A stretch of 64,000 bases of DNA from Natronincola ferrireducens (GTDB lineage: Bacteria; Bacillota; Clostridia; Peptostreptococcales; Natronincolaceae). Position 1 is the first letter of the stretch. Each line of letters begins with the position of its first letter. The position numbers and the translations under genes are program-made. This document shows, one piece after another, positions 1-8,741 of the stretch. The notes beneath the pieces were generated by a model that ran no database searches, was not told the origin of the DNA, and saw only the letters and a program-made list of their open reading frames with translations. Location of the stretch: NCBI RefSeq assembly GCF_900100845.1, contig NZ_FNFP01000001.1, positions 1,116,001-1,180,000 of the forward strand, in the 5' to 3' direction.

Positions 1-51
1 TTTAGAAAATCCTTTAGAAAGCAATTAGATGCCATAGAAATTGTAGATTAA
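1..51 (+). CDS. C-terminal end of a gene entering from the left edge (unidentified)
   Basis: An open frame runs from the first base to TAA at 49-51 and encodes sixteen residues ending QLDAIEIVD. It is too short to identify. The frame +2 bases away stays open for a further 18 codons after this stop (GRKPQYVVYL near its end), so the piece may be part of a decayed or frameshifted gene. Nothing else is seen before the gene at 224. Confidence 0.25.
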   Translation, partial: FRKSFRKQLDAIEIVD

Positions 52-223
52 CCTAAAGAAAGACCACTAGGGAGAAAACCACAATATGTTGTATATCTTT
101 GTCATTAAAAAGAAAAATGACGCTATATGTTGAAAAGTTTTTATGTTTCAATACCAAAATAAACTAAATTTCTCAGCCCTCTTTTTTTATAATGATAGAA
201 AACAAAAGAAAGAGGGTTAAATT

Positions 224-697
224 ATGAAAAAAATTCTAGCAACATTTTTTGTCCTTCTTCTATTAATAGGACATGAAAATATTATATTTGCTTCTTATAA
301 AAATGAAGAAGTATTTGATGAGGAAATGGAACATTATCTACAAGAAATATTTGATACAAGAATAGATATATGGAATGGTTTTATGAGGGGAGAATATGTT
401 TCTATAGAAGCTGTAATAGAAGACCTCCAAGAACACATTATGGAACCCTTATTAACAACTGATGTAGAAATCTATACTGATTTATTACAAAATCCTGCTT
501 CATATGAAATGATAGAACAAGTAAAAATTATAACCTGTAAAGAGATAAAGAAGTATGGTAACAAACGTGAATACAACGTTAAGGTGCTTTGGACAATCCA
601 AGATTATGAAGAAATTTTATATGAGGAGATAGAATATAGGATGGAATTGAGATGGGTAAAAAACAAATGGATGTTAAGCGACTACCAATTAAAGTAG
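224..697 (+). CDS. small exported protein of unknown function
   Basis: 157 residues. A Lys-Lys start followed by a hydrophobic stretch (about residues 5-22, ending FAS) looks like a Sec signal peptide without a lipobox Cys, so the mature protein is probably outside the membrane. The mature part is acidic and mixed alpha/beta, with a C-terminal segment (TIQDYEEILYEE... WVKNKWMLSDYQLK) that resembles the end of an NTF2/SnoaL-like cone fold, but that is only an impression. AAAGAGGG lies upstream of the ATG, and a TATAAT-like box is at 188-193. I do not recognise the family. The next genes (two-component pair) are 170 bases downstream and probably separately expressed. Confidence 0.7.
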   Translation: MKKILATFFVLLLLIGHENIIFASYKNEEVFDEEMEHYLQEIFDTRIDIWNGFMRGEYVSIEAVIEDLQEHIMEPLLTTDVEIYTDLLQNPASYEMIEQVKIITCKEIKKYGNKREYNVKVLWTIQDYEEILYEEIEYRMELRWVKNKWMLSDYQLK

Positions 698-869
698 ATA
701 TTATAGGAAGAGGAATCTTCCTTATTTTTATGGAAAAATTATTTTATGCCAGCTATTAAAATGGGGACATTTTCCCATATAATATTTACAATAATCTTAT
801 AAAAAACAAAGGAAATTCATAGTTTAATGTAGAAATATGTGTAAAAGGTAAATGCTGAGGTGAAAAAAT

Positions 870-2006
870 TTGGACATAACAAAATTGAATGAAGTTTTTT
901 CTAAAATTCTAATCTCTATTGAGGAAAGTAAATCTGAAGTGTTGGATATTTGTGAAAATATCCGTAAAGAGTGTATAGATTTAAATATGCAGCTAGAAAG
1001 CATTAAGGATAACGTTCATCAATTGATTAAAAAAGTAGATGAATTAGAAATATTAGAAAAAAATAGTAGAAAAGAGCTTTTAAAAGTAAGTAGAGATTTT
1101 GTAAAATATAAAGAAGAGGATATTCGAGAAGCCTATGAAAAAGCTAATATGCTGCAAATACAATTAATTACGAAAAGACAACAAGAAAAAGAATTTATTA
1201 AAAGAAGAACAGAAATAGAGGTGAGATTAAAAAGTGCTGAAAAGACATTGGAGAAGGCAGAAAATCTTACATCTAAAATAGATATTGTTCAAGAATTTTT
1301 AGGAGGCAATCTACAGGATATTCATAATACATTAGAGGACATTAAACAGAGACATATTTTAGGTAGGAAAATTATTCATGCTCAGGAAGAGGAACGAAGA
1401 AGGGTGGCAAGAGATATTCATGATGGACCTGCCCAATCTTTAGCTAATTTAGTTATAAAAGCTGAGGTATGTGAAAAACTAATGGGTGTAGATATTGATA
1501 AAAGTAAGGAAGAGATTCAAGAATTAAAGAAATGCATTAGGGAAAGTATTAAAGATATTCGAAAAATCATCTACAATCTAAGACCAATGTCCTTAGATGA
1601 TGTGGGCCTTGTTCCTACCCTTCAGCGATATATTGAAAAATTTCAGGCTGAAACCAGTATTTCTATTGACTTTATTATACTATCCCAGGTGGCTTTAGAA
1701 GACTCGGTAAAAAGTTTATCTATTTTCCGTATTATTCAAGAAGCATTAAATAATGTTAGAAAGCATGCTAGGGCTCATACTGTAAAAATCCGTATAGAGA
1801 TGAACACAAAAAATATTTGTATTAATATTATAGATGATGGTATAGGGTTTGACGTGGAAAAGGCTAAGCTCCAACAAGGGGAATATGATAGTTTTGGATT
1901 GTTAAATATGAAGGAAAGAGTTGATTTGTTAAATGGAGATTTGCAAATTAAAAGTGAAATCAACGAAGGCACTAAAATTACAGTAAACATACCTAGAGAA
2001 GATTAA
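870..2006 (+). CDS. degS: DegS-like cytoplasmic sensor histidine kinase
   Basis: 378 residues starting at TTG behind GAGGTG. No membrane segments. Residues 1-160 form a long charged coiled coil like the sensory half of Bacillus DegS. A HisKA_3 dimerisation domain follows, with phospho-acceptor His184 in ARDIHDGPAQ, then a HATPase_c domain with an N-box-like NNVRKHA, a G1 box DDGIGFD and a final GLLNMKERV segment. It should autophosphorylate and pass phosphate to the response regulator whose gene starts 25 bases later. Gene order kinase, NarL-type regulator, DegV matches the degS-degU-degV order of Bacillus subtilis, which supports the name, though targets in this organism are unknown. Confidence 0.88.
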   Translation: MDITKLNEVFSKILISIEESKSEVLDICENIRKECIDLNMQLESIKDNVHQLIKKVDELEILEKNSRKELLKVSRDFVKYKEEDIREAYEKANMLQIQLITKRQQEKEFIKRRTEIEVRLKSAEKTLEKAENLTSKIDIVQEFLGGNLQDIHNTLEDIKQRHILGRKIIHAQEEERRRVARDIHDGPAQSLANLVIKAEVCEKLMGVDIDKSKEEIQELKKCIRESIKDIRKIIYNLRPMSLDDVGLVPTLQRYIEKFQAETSISIDFIILSQVALEDSVKSLSIFRIIQEALNNVRKHARAHTVKIRIEMNTKNICINIIDDGIGFDVEKAKLQQGEYDSFGLLNMKERVDLLNGDLQIKSEINEGTKITVNIPRED

Positions 2007-2030
2007 TAAGATTTCATGAGGGGGATAAAA

Positions 2031-2675
2031 ATGAAAAAAATAAAAATATTATTAGTAGATGATCACTCTTTAGTAAGACAGGGATTAAAGCAAATATTAG
2101 AATTAGAAGGGGATTTAGAGGTAATAGGTCAAGTAGGTGATGGAGAAGAAGCTATTGTTAAAGCCCAAACCTTAAAGCCGGATGTGATTCTTTTAGATAT
2201 TAATATGCCTAAGCTCAATGGTATTCATACATTGCGGAGATTGAAGGATATAGATAGCACGATAAAGGTAATTATGCTAACCTTTTATGAAGACAAAGAA
2301 TATCTTTTTGAAACCATTAATCTAGGTGCTAATGGTTATGTATTAAAGGATGCTGAAAGTGATAGTTTAATTAAGGCTGTAAGGGATGTTTACAGTGGAA
2401 ATTCATATATTCACCCTAGTATAGCAACAGATTTAGTAAAGGAATTTAACAATAGGAGCACAAAAGAAGATGATGATATGAAGCTAACAAAAAGGGAATA
2501 TGAGGTATTGACTTTAATAGCCGAAGGTCTAAACAACAAAGAGATAGGTTGTAGCCTTTATATCAGCGAAAAAACTGTTAAGAATCATGTCTCTAATATA
2601 TTTAAAAAAATTAATGTTAATGATAGAACACAGGCTGCTATATATGCCTATAAACATAACATAAAAAAGATTTAA
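2031..2675 (+). CDS. degU: DegU-like response regulator (NarL/FixJ family)
   Basis: 214 residues from the ATG at 2031, preferred over an in-frame ATG at 2016 because GAGGGGG lies just before it. The N-terminal receiver domain has the acidic pocket (VDDH), phospho-acceptor Asp56 in LLDINMP, the switch Thr (MLTFYE) and Lys in VLKDAES. The C-terminal LuxR-type helix-turn-helix carries LTKREYEVLTLIAEG and EKTVKNHVSNIFKKI. It is the evident partner of the kinase upstream. In Bacilli DegU controls exoenzymes, competence and motility; which genes it controls here cannot be read from the sequence. Confidence 0.9.
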   Translation: MKKIKILLVDDHSLVRQGLKQILELEGDLEVIGQVGDGEEAIVKAQTLKPDVILLDINMPKLNGIHTLRRLKDIDSTIKVIMLTFYEDKEYLFETINLGANGYVLKDAESDSLIKAVRDVYSGNSYIHPSIATDLVKEFNNRSTKEDDDMKLTKREYEVLTLIAEGLNNKEIGCSLYISEKTVKNHVSNIFKKINVNDRTQAAIYAYKHNIKKI

Positions 2676-2721
2676 AATATAAATTAGCTTTACATATTTT
2701 AATAAAATGGAGGTTGTTTCA

Positions 2722-3546
2722 ATGCAAATTATTACTGATAGTTCATGTGATTTACCACAAGATATCATTAAAAAATATGATATTCTAGTAGTGCCCTTGA
2801 GTATAGAAATTGATGGCATGAATTATGTAGATGGGGTTGACTTGACCCATCAAGAATTTTATCAGAAAATGACAGCCAGTGATATTATCCCCAAAACTTC
2901 TCAGCCTTCCCCCCAAAGCTTTATAGATGTCTTTCGTCAGGGGTTAGAAAAATACGGGGAAATTCTTAGTATTAATCTATCCTCTAAGCTAAGTGGCACC
3001 TGTGATAGTGCTATGATGGCGAAAAGTATGGTGGGTGGGGAAATTGAAATCTTTGACTCTTTAAATGGTTCCCTAGGTTTAGGACTACAGGTGTTAAAGG
3101 CTTGTCATTTATCAAAGGAAGGATGGAGTGTAGACAAAATTGTAAATAAACTAAAGGAATATAGAGAAGAAATGAAGGTAATTGTCTACCTAGAAACTCT
3201 AGAAAATTGTGTCAAGGGTGGCAGGGTAACAAAAACTAAGGAAGTAGTGGCCAATTTGTTTAACTTAAAGCCGATAGTTCATGTAGAAGAAGGCTATGTA
3301 AGAATTCTTAAAACTGTTCGGGGAAAGAAAAAGGCAATGAGAAATCTTCTGGAAATGATGGAGGAAAGAAATGTAAATTTCAAAGATCGTATTGTAGGTA
3401 TAACCCACTGTGACTGTTTAGAGGAGGCTTTAAAATTAAAGGAAGAAATTATTAAAAAGTTTAGTCCAGCTGAAGTTATGGTGACGACTATGGGACCAGT
3501 TATTGGCACCCATGCTGGAATTGGTGGATTGTTAGTATGCTTCTAA
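2722..3546 (+). CDS. DegV family fatty-acid-binding protein
   Basis: 274 residues from the ATG at 2722, chosen because GGAGG at 2709-2713 is correctly spaced; an in-frame ATG at 2707 lies inside that site. The opening IITDSSCDLPQ and the segment ISINLSSKLSGTCDSA are classic DegV signatures, as is the C-terminal THAGIGGLLV. DegV (FakB-type) proteins hold a fatty acid and can present it to the kinase FakA for phosphorylation; no fakA is present in this window. Its location right after degSU is conserved in Firmicutes, although the functional link is not established. Confidence 0.9.
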   Translation: MQIITDSSCDLPQDIIKKYDILVVPLSIEIDGMNYVDGVDLTHQEFYQKMTASDIIPKTSQPSPQSFIDVFRQGLEKYGEILSINLSSKLSGTCDSAMMAKSMVGGEIEIFDSLNGSLGLGLQVLKACHLSKEGWSVDKIVNKLKEYREEMKVIVYLETLENCVKGGRVTKTKEVVANLFNLKPIVHVEEGYVRILKTVRGKKKAMRNLLEMMEERNVNFKDRIVGITHCDCLEEALKLKEEIIKKFSPAEVMVTTMGPVIGTHAGIGGLLVCF

Positions 3547-3667
3547 GTAGATAACTTGAAGGTAGATGAGCCATAAGTAGACAACTGTAAGTTGATTTAT
3601 AGCTTTGATGGTGGTCACTTATATGGAGTGCATCTTTGGTTTGGTGTCAGTAATTTATATAGAATAT

Positions 3668-3710
3668 AAAAAGATTGCCTCCAGTTCAATAAACTGAAGG
3701 CAATCTTTTT
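3668..3710. terminator. bidirectional terminator between degV and the LysR gene
   Basis: The arms AAAGATTGCCT-CAGTT and AACTG-AGGCAATCTTT pair around a short loop, with a T run on the right and an A run on the left. It can stop transcription from both converging genes. Confidence 0.85.
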
Positions 3711-3719
3711 ACAAAAATA

Positions 3720-4634
3720 TCAGCTGTTAGAGGAATCAATGGAGAAATATTCAAAAACCATTTTATGAAAAGCCATTTCCAATGGAGATGGGGAACGATA
3801 TTTATGATAGACTAAGTAAAAGTTTCGATTCATTTCTAAGTCTTTGATTTTAAAGGTCTTCAGCAGACCATGATTAACTTCACCTTCAACAGCTCTATTT
3901 GATAAAAAGGATACACCTAGACCTTTTCGAATACATTGTTTAATGGCTTCGGTACTTTCTATGTAAGCAATAATATTTAAGTCCTTGATGCCTTTATCAT
4001 ACTTCTTTAAAGTGTTTTCTAGTAAGGATCTAGTGCCAGAGCCCTTTTCCCTCATGATAAACCTTTCTTCTAATATAGCTTTTATATCTACCTCGGGTTC
4101 AAGGGAGCTATAGGGTTCATGATGGGGAGTAACCAATACAATTTCATCTTGAGTTAACTCTATGTATTTCAGTTGACTATGGGGGAGTTCTACTCCCACT
4201 ATACCAAAGTCTACTTCTCCGTGGAGGATTCCCTCAACTACTTGTTTTGAATCATAACGGGACATAGTAAAAGTAACATCAGGATAAAGGATATTAAACT
4301 GATAAATGATATCTGGAACAATATATTGTTCGGGAATACTACTACAGGCTAATTCAATATTGCCCATAATCTTTCCTTTAAATTCCCCTAGTTTAAACTT
4401 AGCACTTTCTTTCAGATTAATGATATTAATTGCATAGTCGTAAAGAATTTCCCCAGCCTTTGTAAGGGAAATTTTTTTGTTGATTCTATTAATAAGTGTT
4501 GTATTCAGTTGTTTTTCAAGATTGATAATATGACTACTGATGGTGGGTTGGGTAAGAAACAAATAATCTGCAGCCTTAGAAAAGCTTTTAAATCTAGCAA
4601 TGGCTATAAAGGATTCTAATTGTTTAAAATCCAT
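3720..4634 (-). CDS. LysR family regulator, possibly the selenium-metabolism-associated type
   Basis: 304 residues from the ATG at 4634, which sits 7 bases after GGGGG; a GTG at 4640 is too close to that site. Residues 1-60 are the LysR winged helix (MDFKQLESFIAIARFKSFSKAA, with TQPTISSHI as recognition helix). The rest is the two-lobed periplasmic-binding-like effector domain. From memory, the N-terminal wording resembles LysR proteins annotated as associated with selenium metabolism in Clostridia, but no selD, selA or yedF lies nearby, so that label is tentative. It converges with degV and is divergent to nothing, so its target is not obvious from position. Confidence 0.85.
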   Translation of the reverse strand: MDFKQLESFIAIARFKSFSKAADYLFLTQPTISSHIINLEKQLNTTLINRINKKISLTKAGEILYDYAINIINLKESAKFKLGEFKGKIMGNIELACSSIPEQYIVPDIIYQFNILYPDVTFTMSRYDSKQVVEGILHGEVDFGIVGVELPHSQLKYIELTQDEIVLVTPHHEPYSSLEPEVDIKAILEERFIMREKGSGTRSLLENTLKKYDKGIKDLNIIAYIESTEAIKQCIRKGLGVSFLSNRAVEGEVNHGLLKTFKIKDLEMNRNFYLVYHKYRSPSPLEMAFHKMVFEYFSIDSSNS

Positions 4635-4701
4635 AATCACGCCCCCTTTTTTCCTTTATTTCATAATCCCATAGTAACACAGGAGAAGGGGAAGTTCAAT
4701 C

Positions 4702-5622
4702 CTAAGGCCTATATCGTTTTTCACACTGTTGACAGCTCTTTTCCTCCGGTTTTTTACAAGGATTAACATGAATTAATACATCTTGAATATCAAAGTTAGT
4801 ATCCATAATGTTCTCTTTTGCTCTTGCAGCAGCTCCATGACCTTCTGCAACAGTAATATTAGGATTAACACATACCTTCATATCTACAATAAACTTAGAT
4901 CCATATTGTCTTACTTTAATGTCCTGCACTTCCTTAATACCCTCAGCTTCAAAGGCAGCCTCTTGAATCTGAAGTAGTACTTCCTTAGATGGAGCAGTAT
5001 CCATTAAGGTAAGAATGGCTTGTTTATAAATAGATACTCCTGTTTTCAATATAAGGGCTGAAACAAATATGCCAGCCAGAGGGTCCATGATAGGATAGCC
5101 GTAAAGAGCTCCTCCTATGCCAATTAAGGCGGCAATGGAGGACATAGCATCTGTACGGTTATGCCATGCATCAGCAATCACAGCAGAACTATTAATTTTT
5201 TTACCAATACGAAAGGTATAACGAAATAAACCCTCCTTTAAAAAGATGGAAAGAAGAGCGATATAGATAGCTATAGAATCCGGTACAGCAATTGAAGCTT
5301 GCCTCAAAATTTTAATAGCTTCATAGCCAATGCCTAAAGCCGTAACAATTAATATAATTGCCAAAATTTTTGAAGTAATCGTTTCAGCACGATGATGACC
5401 GTAGGGATGGGATTCATCAGGGGGTTTGTGGGCAATCTTTAATCCCTGAAGTAGAATGATAGTGCCAAATAAATCAGAGGCAGAGTGAAAGGCATCAGCC
5501 ACTAACGCAGTACTTCCAGCTATAAAGCCCACAACAGCTTTAATTATAGTCAAAAATATGTTGATCATAATACTAATGATAGATACCTTTTTTGCTTCTT
5601 TATATCGTAACTTATCCTCCAT
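4702..5622 (-). CDS. cation diffusion facilitator family metal exporter
   Basis: 306 residues from the ATG at 5622, with GAAAGGAAG upstream; an in-frame ATG at 5655 has no such site. Six membrane segments are visible. The metal site has the family pattern: DAFHSASD in helix 2 and DAWHNRTD in helix 5. A cytoplasmic C-terminal domain (MDTAPSKEVL onward) holds the usual dimerisation fold. The protein ends in a short Cys cluster (CKKPEEKSCQQCEK) that could bind metal. Such proteins exchange Zn, Fe, Mn or Co for protons; the metal cannot be assigned from motifs alone. It lies downstream of nothing co-directional and is transcribed away from the gene at 5776. Confidence 0.9.
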   Translation of the reverse strand: MEDKLRYKEAKKVSIISIMINIFLTIIKAVVGFIAGSTALVADAFHSASDLFGTIILLQGLKIAHKPPDESHPYGHHRAETITSKILAIILIVTALGIGYEAIKILRQASIAVPDSIAIYIALLSIFLKEGLFRYTFRIGKKINSSAVIADAWHNRTDAMSSIAALIGIGGALYGYPIMDPLAGIFVSALILKTGVSIYKQAILTLMDTAPSKEVLLQIQEAAFEAEGIKEVQDIKVRQYGSKFIVDMKVCVNPNITVAEGHGAAARAKENIMDTNFDIQDVLIHVNPCKKPEEKSCQQCEKRYRP

Positions 5623-5775
5623 AAAACATCTTCCTTTCAGAGTTGTGATAGCCATTACAATACATATTATCTGAATACAATCCTAACTATATGCAAATAC
5701 TTTTATATAAAAGAAGCTACTTTGTTTAACATTCATACTATAAGTCCTTATAAAAAAGTAGTAGGAGGCAAAGTA

Positions 5776-6225
5776 ATGGCACAAATAATTAACTTAAATG
5801 ACTATAAGGCTACGAAGCAAAGACAATTAATTATTAATATATACCAATTTTTTAATGAAAATTTAGATTATAAACTAGACAATATTTTAATAGATTTTGA
5901 TGAAGCCTTCATTCAAATGTGCGAGGATTATAAAATAGATTCCACAAATGTAGATTATTTTAGGTTACCTATTATTACCTTTATCGTTACTAGTTTTATT
6001 AATAATAGTGAAATATCCGATTATTTTCCCCAGGGACTGGTATTAAGTAATAAAGAAAATAAGTATATGTTTAGGAATACCCTAATAAAAGTTCTTGAAA
6101 CCTTTGATAAAAATTTTAAGGATAAAAAAAATAAATATTTAATAGAAGAAGAAATAAACCTAATCATTGAAGAAGGCTTGTACAAGCTATTAAAAGTCAT
6201 TCCACAAAATATCTATTTAGTATAA
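5776..6225 (+). CDS. conserved-looking protein of unknown function
   Basis: 149 residues from the ATG at 5776, which has GTAGGAGG at ideal spacing; an in-frame ATG at 5722 lacks one. It opens MAQIINLNDYKATKQRQL, is rich in Asn, Asp, Ile and Lys, has no signal peptide or clear membrane helix and is probably a soluble alpha-helical cytoplasmic protein. I do not recognise it. It is a single-gene unit between the divergent CDF exporter and the convergent cooS gene. Confidence 0.7.
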   Translation: MAQIINLNDYKATKQRQLIINIYQFFNENLDYKLDNILIDFDEAFIQMCEDYKIDSTNVDYFRLPIITFIVTSFINNSEISDYFPQGLVLSNKENKYMFRNTLIKVLETFDKNFKDKKNKYLIEEEINLIIEEGLYKLLKVIPQNIYLV

Positions 6226-6230
6226 TAAAA

Positions 6231-6270
6231 TCCAGCAGAGACAAACTTAAATAAATTGGTCTTTGCTGGA
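6231..6270. terminator. hairpin between converging genes (unknown protein and cooS)
   Basis: TCCAGCAGAGAC at 6231-6242 pairs with GTCTTTGCTGGA at 6259-6270 with one wobble. T-rich sequence follows on the minus strand and is weaker on the plus strand, so it best serves cooS. Confidence 0.6.
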
Positions 6271-6309
6271 TAATCTTTAATTATTCTATATTGTTATTGT
6301 TAATCTTTT

Positions 6310-8439
6310 TCAGCTTAATCCCAGTTCTTTTCGTTTCTTCTCAATGTGATCAACATAAATTTGTATGGTTTTTTCTGCATCCATTTCTACCACTACTTTA
6401 CCAAGTCCTAAGGTTTCTGTAGTTTCAGTTAAGGTTTTCACAACAACATCACTACCGGTAATGGAAGGAACTGGTGCAACGTGAACTAGCCAGCCCAATG
6501 CCACCGCAGTACAAGCATCAGCCACCGCCTTTTGTTCTAGGTATTCGGGTGCCCCAATAACTAGAGGGAGCTTATTTGTATCAACATCTAAAGCATCGGC
6601 CAATTCCTTGGCTGTGTGGGTCATCTTACCAATATCTACACAAGCACCATAGGTTAAAACCGGTGGTATTCCCAGCTGTTGACATACTGCTTTTAGACCC
6701 TCCCCACATTCTTCGGCGGCCTTTGGATTAGTAAGTCCTGTATATTCCATAACAGAGGAAGTACAGCCTCCTGATAGAACGAGGATATTGTTTTCGATTA
6801 ATCCCTTGGTAATCTTGAAGATATTGCTTCCACCCTGACCGTATCTTGCAGTGGTACAACCAACAATCGTTGCAATACCACGAATATTACCATTGGCTAT
6901 TTGTTCAATTAAAGGTTTGAAGCTACCACCTAAGGCTTTTTTCACAGACTCAGTACTAAAGCCCACCATACAATCTGAAACATGAGGTGGTATATAGGTT
7001 TCTCTATTTTCAGCCTTACGGGTTTTGAAGGCATCTATTGCCATATCCAAGGCTTTTTCTGCCTGCTCCTTCATTTTTTCGGGAATAAAATCAAGGGTTT
7101 CAGTACCCTGTAGCTTAATAACAGGATGGGTACTTAATAGTTTTGTACCGAACTTCTTAGCGAAGATAGGCATAGTAGGTACTGTACAGTTATAGTCAAA
7201 CATGAAGAGATCCACCACACCAGTAGCCAGTAGATACTCTTGAGAAAGCCATTCTCCCTCTTGGCCTCCATAGCCTTTTTGATTATGGGTACCTTCATAA
7301 TTGATGAGCTGTTGTCCTTCACAAACATGACCAAGAATTTGTATCCCCTCAGCTCCAACTGCCTTAGCCTTCTGTTGCCACTGATCAGTTGAAGCTAAAT
7401 CAATGGCTACATGGGCTAATAACGGCATATGACCATTGGTGATGATATTGATTTTGTTCTCCTTTAGCAGACCCATATTTTGCTGCTTCATAGCAATTTC
7501 TTGGGTTCCCATTAATATTTCTTGAATAATGTCCAGCATAAATAATCCTTGATATTCATTGGCAATACCTAGACGAACACCCCTTAGTAGAAATTCTACT
7601 GGATCAGAAGTAAAGTTTGTCATACATTGGGTTTGGGCATAGGCCACCTCACTATAGCCACCACCTGGGAATAATCCTAGTTGTCTCCAAAGTTCTTTTC
7701 TCTTGGTGGGGGCAAAGGCTTCTACGGTTTTAGATTCTACGTGATGGGGTGCGTGGATATCCTGCATAACCCAATCAGCAAATTCTACTGCTAAGTCTTC
7801 AATGGATTTATTAGCATCTAAGCCTGCCATATCTGCATATTTCTTTAGTTTTTCAGGATCTCGAATCTTTAGACCGCTTCCAGGATTTTGTCCTGCCGCC
7901 TTTAAGGTCCTTGCCGCCTGATGACAATGAAATATATTTGCAGAAGTACCGATAGTAACATGGCGATACATAAAGTTTCTTGCAACCATGGTATGGGCGT
8001 CAACCCCACAAACTCCTCTAGGAGCTTTTTTGCTGATTCTACAGGGGCCATTGGCACAAAGCTGACAGGATAGTCCTTCAATACAAAACTTACATTGGGT
8101 AGGCTGTTGTTGGCTAAAACGGTCAAACACATTGGTCATCCCGGCATTATGTACCACCTGGTACATCTCCCGCATGGTTGGATCAATAATAACATTTAAA
8201 GGATAGCCTTCCTTAGATTGATCATCTTTTTTGATGTGCTGTCTTTGCCATTTATGGACTTCCTCCATGGAAGGGGACTTTTCAATCCTGCCGTAGTCTA
8301 CCTTCAGATCATGGAGATTTTCATGTAATGAGGGATCGTTAAAATCCTTGTCGGTTAAATCCGCCGCAAAGGTTTTTTCATCACCCCTCATTCTTTCTGC
8401 ACTACCCTCATAGGACTTTTTTATATCCTTATCCGACAC
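6310..8439 (-). CDS. cooS: anaerobic carbon monoxide dehydrogenase catalytic subunit, stand-alone
   Basis: 709 residues from a GTG behind AAAGGAGG. It oxidises CO to CO2 (or the reverse) at a Ni-Fe-S C-cluster. The C-cluster ligands are all present: His337 (NGHMP), Cys373, Cys418 (DYNCTVP), Cys528 (VGCTTA), Cys559 (GGCTSS), Cys600 (GACVD); the catalytic Lys is Lys637 (LEQKAVAD). The B-cluster is Cys125, 128, 133 and 144. The D-cluster region has Cys116-x2-Cys119 instead of the longer CX7C spacing, the form known from the [2Fe-2S] D-cluster of Desulfovibrio. The His relay next to the active site is largely replaced (Asn168, His171, Gln174, Arg177). An N-terminal extension of about 90 residues precedes the core. 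No cooF, cooC or acetyl-CoA synthase gene is adjacent, so it is an orphan and its electron partner is unknown. Confidence 0.95.
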   Translation of the reverse strand: MSDKDIKKSYEGSAERMRGDEKTFAADLTDKDFNDPSLHENLHDLKVDYGRIEKSPSMEEVHKWQRQHIKKDDQSKEGYPLNVIIDPTMREMYQVVHNAGMTNVFDRFSQQQPTQCKFCIEGLSCQLCANGPCRISKKAPRGVCGVDAHTMVARNFMYRHVTIGTSANIFHCHQAARTLKAAGQNPGSGLKIRDPEKLKKYADMAGLDANKSIEDLAVEFADWVMQDIHAPHHVESKTVEAFAPTKRKELWRQLGLFPGGGYSEVAYAQTQCMTNFTSDPVEFLLRGVRLGIANEYQGLFMLDIIQEILMGTQEIAMKQQNMGLLKENKINIITNGHMPLLAHVAIDLASTDQWQQKAKAVGAEGIQILGHVCEGQQLINYEGTHNQKGYGGQEGEWLSQEYLLATGVVDLFMFDYNCTVPTMPIFAKKFGTKLLSTHPVIKLQGTETLDFIPEKMKEQAEKALDMAIDAFKTRKAENRETYIPPHVSDCMVGFSTESVKKALGGSFKPLIEQIANGNIRGIATIVGCTTARYGQGGSNIFKITKGLIENNILVLSGGCTSSVMEYTGLTNPKAAEECGEGLKAVCQQLGIPPVLTYGACVDIGKMTHTAKELADALDVDTNKLPLVIGAPEYLEQKAVADACTAVALGWLVHVAPVPSITGSDVVVKTLTETTETLGLGKVVVEMDAEKTIQIYVDHIEKKRKELGLS

Positions 8440-8741
8440 ATTAAAACCTCCTTTTAAAATTATCTATTATCTGTAATATTGTCTCTTAAGAAAACCATAA
8501 ATATACCAAATTGTTATTATCCTTTGACTGGAACAACAGTTAAAGAAATCTAGTGAAATAAACCCTTTAAATATACAACATAATAGAAAGGGGGAGGAAA
8601 GGGCTATGGTGACAAATACATAGAAAAGATTTATTTCCTCAAATGCTAATCAAAACAGGAAACAACAGAAGGTTATTTATGGTATAATTATAGGGTTGCT
8701 AAATAGACTAATTATATAATACAGCTAAGGAGGCAATCTTA
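8440..8741. other. 302-base intergenic region with divergent promoters
   Basis: This is the gap between divergent cooS and the lipoprotein gene at 8742. A TATAAT at 8683-8688 is a likely -10 for the rightward gene; no good -35 is seen. An orphan GGGGGAGG followed by ATG at 8607 opens only a five-codon frame, so I do not call a gene. No riboswitch is recognised. Confidence 0.5.

Noticed and set aside
8607-8624. Leader peptide gene before the lipoprotein gene
   Set aside because: The five-codon frame behind GGGGGAGG has no associated hairpin or regulatory codons and is likely chance.
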